DNA of 64,000 bases from CAWINY01 sp963837635 (GCA_963837635.1 CAWINY010000004.1:1-64000), one strand, 5' to 3'. Numbered from the stretch's first letter, positions 39,619 to 49,672 are shown. The notes: generated from the sequence alone by a model not told the origin. Program-made: numbers and translations.

Positions 39619-39970
39619 AAACAGGACCACTGGGGTTGCTGGCTGCTGTTCCATCTTCACCTCACATTCACATCAGTTTCTCAGAATGAAAGCAGGGCGT
39701 TCCGGTGGTCCCAGAGGCACTTTCTCTTGGCGCAACCAGGCTCTTTCCAGCGTGCTCTGCCCGGAGACCGCATCGACTCCGCGCTACGGGATCTACTTGA
39801 TGACTCCATGTAGTGCATCGTCGTGAGTTCCCGCTGATCCGTCGCCCGCGTACATATTCCTTTGTCTAGCCTCGCTCCGGCACGTTTGCTCCGTACGCGA
39901 AAGATCCGCCAACGCTTCGGAGATCGTCGTGGAACCAACCGCCGAAACTCACAAGGAGAACACACACCCC
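39619..39970. other. Non-coding 350 bases upstream of ssb
   Basis: No open frame here looks like a protein. The ribosome-binding site AAGGAGAAC for ssb lies at its right end. I see no repeat or strong palindrome. Confidence 0.4.
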
Positions 39971-40384
39971 ATGCAGAAAGTTTTGCTAATCGGATATCTC
40001 GGCCGCGACCCCGAAGTTAAGTACAGCGCTCAGGGAACGGCCATCACGCAGTTTTCCGTTGCGACCACCGAACGCTGGAAGGACAAAAGCGGGGAACTGC
40101 AGGAGCACACGGAATGGTTTGCAATCAAGGCTTTCGGTCGCCGGGCCGAGATCATTGGCGACTATCTTCACAAGGGCGCCAGGGTCTACATCGAAGGCCG
40201 CAAGCGTACGGAATCCTGGGACGACAAGCAGACCGGCGGAAAGCACTTCCGGGATCTGGTTTACGTCGACAAACTGGAGTTTCTCGACTCCAAGTCCAAT
40301 GGCAACGGAAATAGCGACGGGCAGCGGCAGCCTGAGGACGTGGCAGAGGAGTCGCCAATCACGGACAGCGACATCCCGTTCTAG
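39971..40384 (+). CDS. ssb: Single-stranded DNA-binding protein
   Basis: A 137-residue OB-fold SSB, intact. ATG 39971 was chosen (CACAAGGAGAAC upstream) over the earlier in-frame codon. Features are 'KVLLIGYLGRDPEVKYSAQG', 'ITQFSVATTERWKDKSGE', 'EWFAIKAFGRRAEIIGDYL' and 'GARVYIEGRKRTESW', then a short Asn/Gly linker and the acidic tip 'DSDIPF' that recruits partner proteins. It probably protects the element's single strand after conjugation and works with the Rad52-like protein downstream. Confidence 0.95.
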   Translation: MQKVLLIGYLGRDPEVKYSAQGTAITQFSVATTERWKDKSGELQEHTEWFAIKAFGRRAEIIGDYLHKGARVYIEGRKRTESWDDKQTGGKHFRDLVYVDKLEFLDSKSNGNGNSDGQRQPEDVAEESPITDSDIPF

Positions 40385-40573
40385 AGCCCCCTCTTCGGAT
40401 CCGTGTCCATTTATGGTGAATACCAGCGCCGGACTTCTGATTTTCCGACAGGAAGCAGTGCGGCGTCCGCTGAACGCTCGCCGTCGCGTGGTGCTCGGCG
40501 ATGTTTGGCCCTGGACCTGGAGTAATGCAACCGGACCGGGACCGACTAGTGCGGAGCGGCCCCAGGAACACCA

Positions 40574-41341
40574 TTACCTCCTTGCACCGCGTCGTTCCGC
40601 AGTTTTTCTGATCAACGCCGCCAGACCGGCAGCGAAGTTGAACGAAGGCCCGCGATGAACATCTAGCTCACCCCGGGCCGCCCGCAGCACCACTCCCCAA
40701 TCCGCGAGGTGGGCACATTGCTTTACTTCTGACGGGAGTTGATATCTCTGTGGCTGTTGTTCCTCGAGAGCGAGGAAGGTCTCGATCAATCGTTGAGATC
40801 GTGGGGAGACCGGTTCCCGCGATATGCATGCGCACGCTATTGCTTGGGCCAGGAGTTCATGGCAATCGTTGTCAAGCGCAGAAAACGCTCTATCGCGGTC
40901 TGCCCGAAAGGACTCCCAGTCTGTTGTGCCCCCTATCCCCAGTCTGGCCAGTTGTTCTGAAACATCCGCCGTATTGATACCCGTATGAACGACGGCATGC
41001 GCGTACTCGTGAATCCGAACGACTGTGAGGAGATCAGGAAACTCAGCCTTGAACCTTGGGGCGTCGTTGCTAATCCGATTTACGAAGATCTTTATTCGCA
41101 GATCATTGGGGTTATAGCAGCCGTACAGAATATCGATGGGAGCGAGATCGCCTTCGGTAGCTGGCCCAACATAAACTGGCATCTCCTTCGAAAATGTCTC
41201 GGCGGGACCGGACGAAAGCATTACGTTTCCGGTCAGACGTTCCACCAATATACGGGCGTCATCAGATATGGCGGTGCTTCGACGCCCGAGAAGTCGGTCC
41301 GTAAGCGGAACAGCAGTTGCCCAATTATCTGAGTCGCTCAT
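40574..41341 (-). CDS. Zincin-like protein with HEYAH motif
   Basis: About 255 residues on the minus strand; ATG 41341 is preferred over a TTG three codons upstream. It is intact. The central 'LLTVVRIHEYAHAVVHTG' has the HExxH zinc-binding pattern, and a downstream 'CHELLAQAIACACI' may supply the third ligand. There is no signal peptide, so it is probably cytoplasmic. The layout resembles ImmA/IrrE-like or other small metallopeptidases of mobile elements, but no family is assigned. It is opposite in direction to its neighbours, so it is separately expressed. Confidence 0.55.
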   Translation of the reverse strand: MSDSDNWATAVPLTDRLLGRRSTAISDDARILVERLTGNVMLSSGPAETFSKEMPVYVGPATEGDLAPIDILYGCYNPNDLRIKIFVNRISNDAPRFKAEFPDLLTVVRIHEYAHAVVHTGINTADVSEQLARLGIGGTTDWESFRADRDRAFSALDNDCHELLAQAIACACISREPVSPRSQRLIETFLALEEQQPQRYQLPSEVKQCAHLADWGVVLRAARGELDVHRGPSFNFAAGLAALIRKTAERRGARR

Positions 41342-41597
41342 GGTATACAAACGCCCCCAGCCGGCGCAGCTGCAATCCTATAGTTTTCCCGACGACAGAA
41401 TCAATGGTCGACGCGCCTCTGGCGCACAACACCAGAGTGGAATCAGCGCAGTCCGCAAAGCTGCACCGAGCCAATACTTGCCTACTGCACTGCTCAGCTA
41501 ACGGACACGCAAGTTCAGTCGGCTCGAAACACTGCCTCAGATGTCTTCGACCTCACCGGCAAGTTCCGAGCCCCCACGCTCACAGGAGGATTCGTCC

Positions 41598-42763
41598 ATG
41601 CCCGACAACGACGCTTCCCAGCCCTCCGAAGGGCTGGATATCAGAGAGCTTCTCGACGGAGCTTGAAGTTCCATTTCCCGCCAGATCAGGTTCTCTGGCG
41701 CGTGACCAACACTTCAAACGACAAAAAGCGCGGGCAAATCGTGCCCTACGCCGATCCGCGCGCCTACACCGACCGTCTGAACGCGCTCCTCTCACCGCAG
41801 GGCTGGACGCGCGACTACCGGGTCGAAACCATGAACAACATCACCCGCGTGAAGAAGGGCGAGACCATCGTCACCGGCAAGGTGCTGGTCACGTGCACGG
41901 TCACGATCATCGGCCTCGGCTCACACTCCGGCACCGGCGAGGAATGGGCCGATGATGACAACGGGATGACATCGGCGGACGCACAGGCTTTCAAACGGGC
42001 CTGCTCGTGCTTTGGTCTCGGCCGTTACTTCTACGATTTTGCCGCGCCCTGGGTCGATCTGGACCAGAACCGGCAGCCAGTGAAGACGCCGACATTGCCG
42101 GCCTGGGCGATCCCTGAGAACTGGCGCAAGGGAATGCGGCCTCCGGGGAAGAACGGCAATAGCAAGAGCCCGGCATCCAACAATGCCTGTGCCAATGGCG
42201 GTAACGGAAACGGGCATGCTGCCACGCTCCAAAACAACCCGAGCAACGGCAACGGCGCCAACGGCCACGGCCGCACCAACGGAAACAGCTCTGGCGCTGA
42301 CTCTCCCGGCAATGGCCGCTCCGGCAAAAACACCAACGGCAGCGCAAACCAGGCCGACGGTGGCGACCTCGATGCCCGTATCCTGCGCATGGAGAAGGCC
42401 GTGGGTACGGGCTTTTATCGCAACGTGCTGCGCGAATACGGCCGGGTAAACCAGCCGAGATTGATCCGCGATCTTGCGGTCAAACGGAAAGTCCTGCAGA
42501 TTCTGGAATCGGGCACGCGCGGGTTCCACCGCCTGGATGCGGTCGCCAAGCAGTTGGACGCGGACACCATTGGGACGTTGCTGACCAAGCTTCAAGCCCC
42601 TCCTCTGGACGAAATCACCGATATGAAGACCCTGCAACACGTGGTCTTCGGCCTCGAAGAACTCGTCACTCCCAGCAAACAGCGCTCAGGCGTAAACAAC
42701 TTGGCATGCACCGATGCGGAGAGATGCGCACGTGTGCCTCCCCGCTGTCGCGAAAGGATCGAA
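41598..42763 (+). CDS. Rad52-like single-strand annealing protein, one frameshift near 41662
   Basis: ATG 41598 opens 'MPDNDASQPSEGLDIRELL'; after a shift near 41662 the sense continues 'FHFPPDQVLWRVTNTS', 'DPRAYTDRLNALLSPQGW', 'ETIVTGKVLVTCTVTI', 'MTSADAQAFKRACSCFGLGR' and 'YFYDFAAPWVDLD', the core of Rad52/Rad22-type annealing proteins of phages and mobile elements. An Asn/Gly-rich linker of about 70 residues and a helical C-terminal domain ('ARILRMEKAVGTGFYRNVL') follow. The open frame runs without stop into the Gp157-like gene; the region 42690-42760 is probably read-through past a lost stop. Confidence 0.75.
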
Positions 42764-43378
42764 ATGTCATCGGCCCAGATAACGGCGGAGAACGCCAGTC
42801 TTTTTGAAATCGACAAGGAACTGGAAGCTGCATTTGAGGCAGCCAGCCAGGAACAGGAACAGGCCGGCGCTATCAGCGACGAGACGAAACAGCGCTGCCT
42901 CGATCTGTTTGCTGAGTTGGGGAAGAAGGTTGACCGCATTGCCCGATACGTGCGAGCCACCGAGTTCAAGGCCAGGGCCGCAAAAGAAGAAGCGGCTCGC
43001 TTGGCGGTTCGACAGAAGAGCGCGGAAAACCGCGTGGCGCAGGTGAAAAGCATGCTTGCCTACTACATGCTGTCGCGTGGACTGAGGCGGTTAGAAGGCG
43101 AGTTGAACACGATCCGGTTGCAAAAGAATGGCCAACCCACGCTTCAGATCGATCGGTCCGTTCTCCCGGAGGAGTACAACGTGAGGACACTCACGCTGAC
43201 CGAGCCGGATTGGGAGCAAGTTCTGAATGCCGTCACCTGCCCCGTGCTGAGATTGAGTCTGCAAGCTTCGGTCGTGAACGAAGAGCCCGACAAGGAACGC
43301 ATCCGTCAACATCTGCAAGCAGGCCAAGAGGTCGCCGGTGCCGCGCTCGTAAAAGGCGACCACGTCCGCTTCGATTGA
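42764..43378 (+). CDS. Gp157-like (Siphovirus Gp157 family) coiled-coil protein
   Basis: From ATG 42764 (CGAAAGGATCG upstream) about 204 residues: 'LFEIDKELEAAFEAASQE', 'DETKQRCLDLFAELGKKVDR', 'EFKARAAKEEAARLAVRQ' and 'AENRVAQVKSMLAYYML', the helical N-terminal layout of Gp157 proteins. A small beta domain ('LNTIRLQKNGQPTLQID', 'LPEEY') follows. In phages Gp157 genes sit beside SSB and annealing proteins, as here. The gene shares an open frame with the Rad52-like gene but has its own start and site. Confidence 0.75.
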   Translation: MSSAQITAENASLFEIDKELEAAFEAASQEQEQAGAISDETKQRCLDLFAELGKKVDRIARYVRATEFKARAAKEEAARLAVRQKSAENRVAQVKSMLAYYMLSRGLRRLEGELNTIRLQKNGQPTLQIDRSVLPEEYNVRTLTLTEPDWEQVLNAVTCPVLRLSLQASVVNEEPDKERIRQHLQAGQEVAGAALVKGDHVRFD

Positions 43379-43574
43379 AGAGGTGACACGGAAATCCTCC
43401 CCGCGTATCGCACTCGTGCTAACGAACGCTTGCTGACCCGACCGCCCAGCATCGGCAAAGCGAAAGGCCAGCCGCAGTTCAGCTTGGCTCTCCTCTTGAT
43501 CTCCAGCTTGCTAACGTTGCGCTCCATATCCTCAAGACCCGTTCCGTCCACACAGAGATATAAGGAGTCTTGTA

Positions 43575-44459
43575 GTGCCCATAAAAGCAATCGACCACGT
43601 TTCCCGGCTCCGCGGCGGCTCTCAGGCACAGGTCATGTTGGCTGATGACGGGAACAGATACGTCACCAAATTTCAGGGGAATCCCCAGCACAACCGGGTG
43701 CTAGCCAACGAGTACTTGGCCTGCAGTTTGGCGCGCCTGATCGGATTTAACGTGCCAGAACCGGTCATCATCGATGTTGACGAGCAGACAATCCGTGAAC
43801 AGCAAATCACCTTCACCCTTGCTGGTCGCGCGGTTGCGCCACATCCTGGCCCCCAGTTCGGCTCTCGGATGGTGACGGCGGACCTGGTGTTTGATTTTCT
43901 GCCCCGTACGATGCTCGGCTGCGTTCGAAACATCTCGGAATTCGCCGGAATGCTCGCTTTTGACAAATGGACCGGCAATGCCGATGGGCGGCAGGCCGTA
44001 TTTCACAAAGGTCGCGCGCCAGCGCAAGTACATTGCGTCCTGGATTGATTTTGGGTATTGCTTCAACGCCGGCGAATGGACTTTCGCCGACTCTCCCCTG
44101 CGGGGCACGTATGCGCTCAACGAGGTCTATGCGCGGGATCGCATCGTGGGATGACTTTTCCCCCTGGCTCGAGCGGATCGAGGCAGTTCTCTACAGGGGA
44201 GTTGCAGCGCATCGCGGACGAGATCCCATGCGAATGGTATGGCGAACGTTCAGAGCTGGAGTGCCTTCTGCAACCTTTGCTGGAGCGGCGCTGTATTGTT
44301 CGTCAGTTGATTGAAGATTTCAGGACATCAAGCAGAAATCCCTTTCCCAATTGGGGGATGGCCGCAGTGACACTCGCCGCTACAACTAAAACGGCGCGAG
44401 GACCTGAGGATGATGTGATACCCTCGATCTCATTCAGCGCGGGAGCGGCCTCGTGCTGA
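43575..44459 (+). CDS. HipA-like kinase (HipA_2 type), frameshifted
   Basis: GTG 43575 (AAGGAGTCTTGTA upstream) gives 'AIDHVSRLRGGSQAQVML', 'YVTKFQGNPQHNRVLANEYL' and 'NVPEPVIIDVDEQTI', then 'NISEFAGMLAFDKWTGNADG' with the catalytic-loop-like D...N pair. Near 44020 the sense shifts to 'YIASWIDFGYCFNAGEWTF' (DFG-like metal site) and 'SPLRGTYALNEVYA'; near 44160 it shifts back to 'RIADEIPCEWYGERSELECL' and 'FRTSSRNPFPNW'. This is the short HipA-like kinase family, without an adjacent HipB antitoxin. The natural end is probably near 44355. Confidence 0.7.
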
Positions 44460-44501
44460 AAGCTTGCGTGGGAGGATAATTTCCATACGGACCGCGATGG
44501 C

Positions 44502-45215
44502 TCACGCTTCTGCCTTTTTCCTAGCATCGACGATGCGGAGGAGGTGGTTGGCCAGCATAATGATCTCGACCGCTTCGGCTGGATCGGTAAGCTGAACATC
44601 ACGATGCGAGTGGGGGTTCTTGTAAGAACCAATTGTGCCAGCGAACAGGGCGGAGCGTGCCTCCCTTTCGCTTTCCCCCGCTTCCATATCAGTCAGCGGG
44701 CCGTCTTTCGGATCAAAGGCTTTCCGCATAAGCTTTACTCCAATTAAGTCGTTGGAGAGGCATGCCGCTTCTCGTGTTGCAACCTCAACTGCTTTCATCG
44801 CCTGAAAAACTGCGACGTCATATTCGCTACGCATAAAGGCAGACCACACCTTATTTGAAATTCTTGGATGTAGAGCATCTTTTGGAAGCATACGAGCAAC
44901 CGCATAGCGCGCAAATTCGGCCTCGTTTTCGAAAAGCCGTGCTCGGCGGCTGAGAACTCGCCAATCCGGTCCGCCAATCTGGTCGGGGTTAGGCACAAGC
45001 AAACCTTGTGCTACAAGCCAAGCCCAGGCCTCCGCTAAGGCAAGGTTAATTTCAACCTGCTGCTCCCGGGGATAGGGCTGTTGGCCGCGTAGATGAGGAT
45101 AATTCTGCGGCCAGAGTTCGCCTATGAGGTTCGAGAAGAGAAATGGCTGTTGAGAGTAAGCGTACCGCTTGCGAAGCATGAACAGAATTTTCGCGCCCAA
45201 CTCTTCGGGCTCCAT
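44502..45215 (-). CDS. TIGR02391/Ymh family protein
   Basis: A 237-residue intact minus-strand gene. The C-terminal core has 'YDVAVFQAMKAVEVATREA', 'GVKLMRKAFDPKDGPLTD', 'LFAGTIGSYKNPHSHRDV' and 'AVEIIMLANHLLRIVDAR', the signature of TIGR02391 (Ymh) proteins. The last helices with the KNPHSHR segment look HEPN-like. HEPN proteins are often RNases in toxin or abortive-infection systems. It points away from the HipA-like gene and lies in a defence island, so it may be a stand-alone effector. Confidence 0.75.
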   Translation of the reverse strand: MEPEELGAKILFMLRKRYAYSQQPFLFSNLIGELWPQNYPHLRGQQPYPREQQVEINLALAEAWAWLVAQGLLVPNPDQIGGPDWRVLSRRARLFENEAEFARYAVARMLPKDALHPRISNKVWSAFMRSEYDVAVFQAMKAVEVATREAACLSNDLIGVKLMRKAFDPKDGPLTDMEAGESEREARSALFAGTIGSYKNPHSHRDVQLTDPAEAVEIIMLANHLLRIVDARKKAEA

Positions 45216-45644
45216 AGCAAGGAGGACCTTTGCATCGGGGATGATTTGAGAGATCTCCGCATGGTTACCTCACTAATATGATAGAGGAGGGTTGGCCAGA
45301 GTTAATCGTCGTTTTTAGCGGTTTGCGTGTGTGCACCTCGCATTAAACCTCGCCCGCGACCTCCCGTTTTCTTCTACGCGGCACTAGATTCAACAATGCA
45401 CTGAGGGCCAAGGCGGCAGCACGCTGGTGCCAGTCGGCCGCATTGTGAGTTAAACCATATCCTTGCCGCATTTAAACCATAATCTTGCCGCCCCACCGTC
45501 CTGCAAGTCATTCAGAACTGGAGCGCAGACGCGTTCGCGAGATTCTAAGCTGAAACCATAAACTTGCCGCAACACCAGGTAGGCGCCGTGAACCATGAAA
45601 TCCTGGGCTTGGACGATACATCAATAAAGGTGTAGTATTGTGTT
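45216..45644. other. Intergenic 430 bases between the Ymh and AbiE genes
   Basis: No gene is seen. The region is shared by divergent genes, so it should hold two promoters. It contains the three direct half-site repeats listed separately. Just upstream of abiEi lies TGTAGTATTGTGTTATGGCA, a candidate binding site for its winged-helix antitoxin. Confidence 0.45.
45451..45570 (+). repeat. Three direct repeats TRAAACCATAWNCTTGCCGC
   Basis: Copies start at 45451, 45472 and 45551; the first two are almost tandem (21-base period) and the third is 79 bases further. They resemble the left arms of the palindromic elements at 49628 and 49837 (TTAAAAGCATAACCCTGCCG and CTTAAAGCATAAAGGTGGCA). Possible meanings are transposon-end protein sites, recombinase sites or remains of an IS end. 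Confidence 0.6.
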
Positions 45645-46256
45645 ATGGCACAGTCACATCGAGAGGCCTCCAGACGGCTTTACGAGATGGCCGAGGCGCA
45701 GCAAGGTTTCTTTACCACCAAGCAGGCCAAGGCTGCGGGGTTTGCGGAGAATACGCATCCTTATCATCTGCAGGTTGGCAACTGGGTCCGAGAACACCGC
45801 GGCATTTACCGGCTCGCGCAATTTCCGCCCGCGGACCGGCCCGATCTCGTCCTTTGGTCGCTTTGGTCCAGGAACCGGAACCAGGAGACAGAGGGGGTCT
45901 ACAGCCACCAAACCGCTCTGAGTCTCCATGGTCTCTCGGACCTGAACCCCTCCAAGCTGCACATGACCGTGCCTACGCACTTTCGCCGCAACAGCGAAAT
46001 TCCGGGCATTCTGGTGCTACATTACGCCGATCTACCGGCAAGCGATGTGGAGACGGCACAGGGTTTCAAGTTTACTCGTCCTCTGCGCACGATTCTGGAT
46101 CTGGTGGAAACGGACACGGTAGAGCGAAGCTTTATCCGCCAGGCGCTGCGACAAGCTCTGCAGCGCGGGCTGATTACGCGTCAGCAGATTCGCAATGCGC
46201 AACTCACTGGCCCTGCGCGCAAGATCTTTGCAGAAGTTCTACGGCGGGTGGCTTGA
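45645..46256 (+). CDS. abiEi: AbiEi-type antitoxin
   Basis: A 203-residue intact protein from ATG 45645. The N-terminal winged-helix reads 'LYEMAEAQQGFFTTKQAKAA' and 'GNWVREHRGIYRLAQFPP', followed by 'YSHQTALSLHGLSDLNPSKL' and a C-terminal antitoxin domain ('PLRTILDLVETDTVERSFI'). AbiEi represses its own promoter and counteracts AbiEii without binding it directly (type IV toxin-antitoxin). Its stop overlaps the toxin start (TGATG). Confidence 0.9.
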   Translation: MAQSHREASRRLYEMAEAQQGFFTTKQAKAAGFAENTHPYHLQVGNWVREHRGIYRLAQFPPADRPDLVLWSLWSRNRNQETEGVYSHQTALSLHGLSDLNPSKLHMTVPTHFRRNSEIPGILVLHYADLPASDVETAQGFKFTRPLRTILDLVETDTVERSFIRQALRQALQRGLITRQQIRNAQLTGPARKIFAEVLRRVA

Positions 46257-47137
46257 TGGATGCACCGAGAGCATACGCGACCGCTGGTGCATTCCGAAGG
46301 GCGCTCGAGGAGCGACTTAAGCGGATTTCTCAAGCGGAGCAGATGGACATCAACCGTCTTCGGCGGCAAGTCTCATTTGACCGGCTCTTGGCAAGACTGT
46401 TTCGGGTTGAGCCGGCACCCTGGGCACTGAAGGGTGGCTATGCCCTGGAGCTTCGTTTCAAGACTGCACGCTCCACCATCGATATCGATCTTAGCTTGCA
46501 GCCAGTTGCCGCCGCGACCGATCAGGCGGACGCGAGTCGGATGGTTCGCGAGATGCTGCAGAATGCCGCCAGCATTTCTCTGGGGGACTGGTTCGAATAC
46601 ACGATCGGTTCGCCCGTTATGGATCTGGAGGCAGCGCCGTATGGCGGCGCCCGGTATCCTGTGGAGGTACGAATGGATGGCCGGGTCTTTTCTCGATTCC
46701 ATCTGGATGCCGGAATCGGCGACGCAGTGATGGAACCACTGGAGACCGTCGAATGCAGGGAGTGGCTGGAGTTTGCCGGGATCAAAGGTCCGCGAGTGCG
46801 GATGATTCCGCGCGAACAGCAGTTTGCCGAGAAACTCCATGCCTACACGCTTCCGAGAAGCAGTGCCAACAGTAGGGTGAAAGACCTGGTGGATCTGGCG
46901 CTCCTTGTCGAATCCGGCGAACTCGCCACGGAGCGGATACAGGAAGCGGTACACCTCACCTTCCAGAGAAGGGCTACCCATGAACTATCCTCGGTCTTGC
47001 TGCCACCGCCAGCAGACTGGAGGAGCAGGTTTGAAACGTTGGCCGAAGAGTGCAAGCTCCCGAAAGCGATGGATGCCGTCTTTGACCGCGTGCGAGCATA
47101 CGTGGAAGCGGTTCTGACTTGCGGCCCGCAGGAGTGA
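46256..47137 (+). CDS. abiEii: AbiEii-type nucleotidyltransferase toxin
   Basis: A 293-residue intact protein from ATG 46256. The DNA-polymerase-beta-like nucleotidyltransferase signature is 'PWALKGGYALELRF' and 'RSTIDIDLSL', giving the GG and DxD elements. The later 'QQFAEKLHAYTLPR' and 'RVKDLVDLALLVESG' match AbiEii. Relatives add nucleotides to tRNA or use GTP to arrest growth, protecting populations against phage. One- to two-base coupling with abiEi ensures co-expression. Confidence 0.9.
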   Translation: MDAPRAYATAGAFRRALEERLKRISQAEQMDINRLRRQVSFDRLLARLFRVEPAPWALKGGYALELRFKTARSTIDIDLSLQPVAAATDQADASRMVREMLQNAASISLGDWFEYTIGSPVMDLEAAPYGGARYPVEVRMDGRVFSRFHLDAGIGDAVMEPLETVECREWLEFAGIKGPRVRMIPREQQFAEKLHAYTLPRSSANSRVKDLVDLALLVESGELATERIQEAVHLTFQRRATHELSSVLLPPPADWRSRFETLAEECKLPKAMDAVFDRVRAYVEAVLTCGPQE

Positions 47138-47186
47138 GTTCCAGGGATGAAAGAAGGCTCGCAACCTGTTCCGTTCGAGTCTGCCG

Positions 47187-49591
47187 ATGCAGAATGCAGC
47201 GCGGCTGCGAGAGGAAAATGCCCGCTTACGGCAGCTTCTGACGGAACACAATATCCAGATTCCACAGACCGAACCCGCGAGCCCGCCTGCCGTCAAAACT
47301 GTATTGCCTCTGGAGGATAGGAAAGAACGAGCGCAGAAAGAGAATCGCGCTGTTTCAGAGCCTTTTTCGCGGGAGAGAGGACGTCTACGCGCGACGATGG
47401 GAGAGCCCAGATGGCCGGTCGGGATATACACCGGCGGCCCAGAAGGACTGGAAAGCGATTAACAGGAGCAGGCCGGAGGACCGGAAGAAAGTCGATCAGA
47501 AGACGCGAAAGTTTTTCCCGTTGACCGAAGCTGTGATTGAGAATCATCTACTGGGGAACGAAACCATTGGCGTGTACCCGTTGCTGCCGGACGAAACCTG
47601 CTGGTTTCTCGCCGTGGATTTCGACAAGAAAACCTGGCAAGAAGATTCGCGCGCGTTCATGGATACATGCCGGGAGCTGAACGTGCCGGCGGCTTTGGAG
47701 CGTTCCCGCTCTGGAAACGGTGGCCACGTCTGGATCTTCTTTGATCGTGCAATTCCAGCGATCACCGCGCGCAAGCTTGGCTGCGTCGTTCTGACCCGCA
47801 CCATGGAACGGCGCCATCAACTTGGCTTGGATTCCTATGATCGCTTCTTCCCGAGCCAAGACACGATGCCAAAAGGCGGCTTTGGGAACTTGATCGCGCT
47901 CCCTCTTCAAGGCGTGCCGCGAAAGACTGGCAACAGTGTCTTCGTCGATACCAACTTTGAGCCATATCCGGACCAGTGGGGGTTCCTTTCGACCCTTGAA
48001 CGTGTGCCGATGGTGATCGCCGAGGGGATCGTGGCCGATGCGCAACGCAAAGGCGATCTGATCGGTGTCAGGATTAGCGTTACGGACGACGAGGATAGGC
48101 AAGATCCCTGGACCCTGCCGCCGTCCAGAAAGCGACTCGAGCGGCCGATCCAAGGACCGTTGCCGGAGCGAGTTCAGATCGTTCGTGCCAACCTCGTATA
48201 CGTCGAGAAAAAAGACTTACCCTCCGCCATGCTGAACCGATTGCTCCGCTTGGCGGCATTTCAGAACCCCGAGTTCTACAAGGCTCAGATGATGCGGCTT
48301 TCCACGTATGCCAAGCCGCGTGTCATTGCCTGCGGCCAAGATTTCGCGCAGCATGTTGCTCTGCCTCGGGGCTGTCTGCCGGAGGTATTGGCTCTGCTTG
48401 AAGCCCACCGGATCCGGCCGGAAGTGCGGGACGAGCGATTTGCGGGTACACCAATCGAAGTAGATTTCCAAGGCGAGCTACGGCCGCTCCAACTGGAAGC
48501 CGTTTCCAAGATCACCCGGCATGACGAAGGAATCCTTTGCGCTCCAACGGCTTTCGGAAAGACCGCCGTTGCGGCTTGGCTGATCGCGAAGCGCAAGGTC
48601 AACACGTTGGTTCTGGTTCACCGGCAGCAGTTGCTCGATCAGTGGCACGAGCGCCTGGCAATGTTCTTGAATCTGCCTGCGAAATCGATCGGGCAGATCG
48701 GTGGCGGGAAGATGGAGCGGACGGGACGTGTGGATATTGCGGTCATCCAGAGCCTGCACCGCAAAGAGGAGGTCAAGGACTTCGTTGCCGAGTACGGCCA
48801 GGTGATCGTCGACGAGTGCCACCATATCTCTGCGTTCACCTTCGAGCAGGTTATGAAGCAAGTGAAGGCCAAGTACGTCGTTGGTCTCACTGCGACGCCT
48901 ACGCGAAAAGACGGTCATCATCCGATCATCTACATGCAGTGCGGCCCGGCTCGGTTCAGCATGAGCGCCCGCACGATGACTGAGACAACCCCGTTCGAAC
49001 ATAAGGTGATTCCTCGCCACACCGAGTTTCGAATAGCACCAGAAGTCACTGACATCACGATTCAAGATGTCTATGCCGGCGCTTGTCGATGACGCAACCC
49101 GCAACGAGATGATCGCCGCAGACCTTATCCGTGCCGTTGAAGCCGGCCGTTCTCCTCTTCTCCTGACTGGCCGAACCGAGCACCTCCAGTACTTCGCGGC
49201 AAAGCTGGAAAACGCAGTCAAGCACGTCTTTGTGCTCAAGGGCGGTATGGGGAAGAAACAGCGGCGCACCACTGCCGAAGCTCTCGCATCCGTAGCAGAG
49301 GGCGAACCGCGCGTCATCCTTGCGACCGGCAGCTACATCGGCGAGGGCTTTGACGATGCGCGTTTAGACACACTATTCCTCGCAATGCCCATCTCGTGGA
49401 AGGGGACACTCCAGCAATACGTGGGGCGACTGCACCGTCTTCATGACAACAAGCGGGTGGTGCAGGTCTACGACTACGTAGACGACCGGGTCCCCATGTT
49501 GGCAAGAATGTACGAGCGCCGGCTGAAGGGCTATAGCGCAATCGGATACACGATCGACCACGACGATCCTGCCGCAGGTTCCTTGAAGTAG
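47187..49591 (+). CDS. TOTE-type primase-helicase, two frameshifts
   Basis: About 800 codons. The N-terminal 'ARLREENARLRQLL' coiled coil (from ATG 47187) is typical. After a shift near 47338 come 'FRGREDVYARRWES', 'GVYPLLPDETCWFLAVDFDK', 'ERSRSGNGGHVWIFF' and 'GGFGNLIALPLQ', the AEP primase core of TOTE conflict systems. A DEAD/DEAH helicase follows: 'LRPLQLEAV', Walker A 'APTAFGKTAVA', 'VDECHHISA' (DECH box) and 'VGLTATPTRKDG'; after a second shift near 49070, 'QQYVGRLHRLHDNK' is helicase motif VI. These multi-domain proteins occur in defence contexts; here the protein follows abiE. A nuclease domain is not obvious. Confidence 0.8.
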
Positions 49592-49627
49592 AAATCCAAG
49601 CGACTATCAATAGGGCTATCGACACGA

Positions 49628-49672
49628 TTAAAAGCATAACCCTGCCGAACGGCATTTTATGTTGTAAATCAC
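49628..49672. repeat. Palindromic element A
   Basis: TTAAAAGCATAA, then the hairpin TGCCG-AA-CGGCA, then TTTTATGTTGTAAATCAC. The outer arms AGCATAA and TTATGTT are complementary except at the edges. It matches element B in the outer arms and in the trailing TCAC. Confidence 0.6.

Noticed and set aside
44502..45281. Plus-strand ORFs inside the Ymh gene (44544-44747 and 45093-45281)
   Set aside because: They are short, lack ribosome-binding sites, and are antisense to a conserved intact gene.
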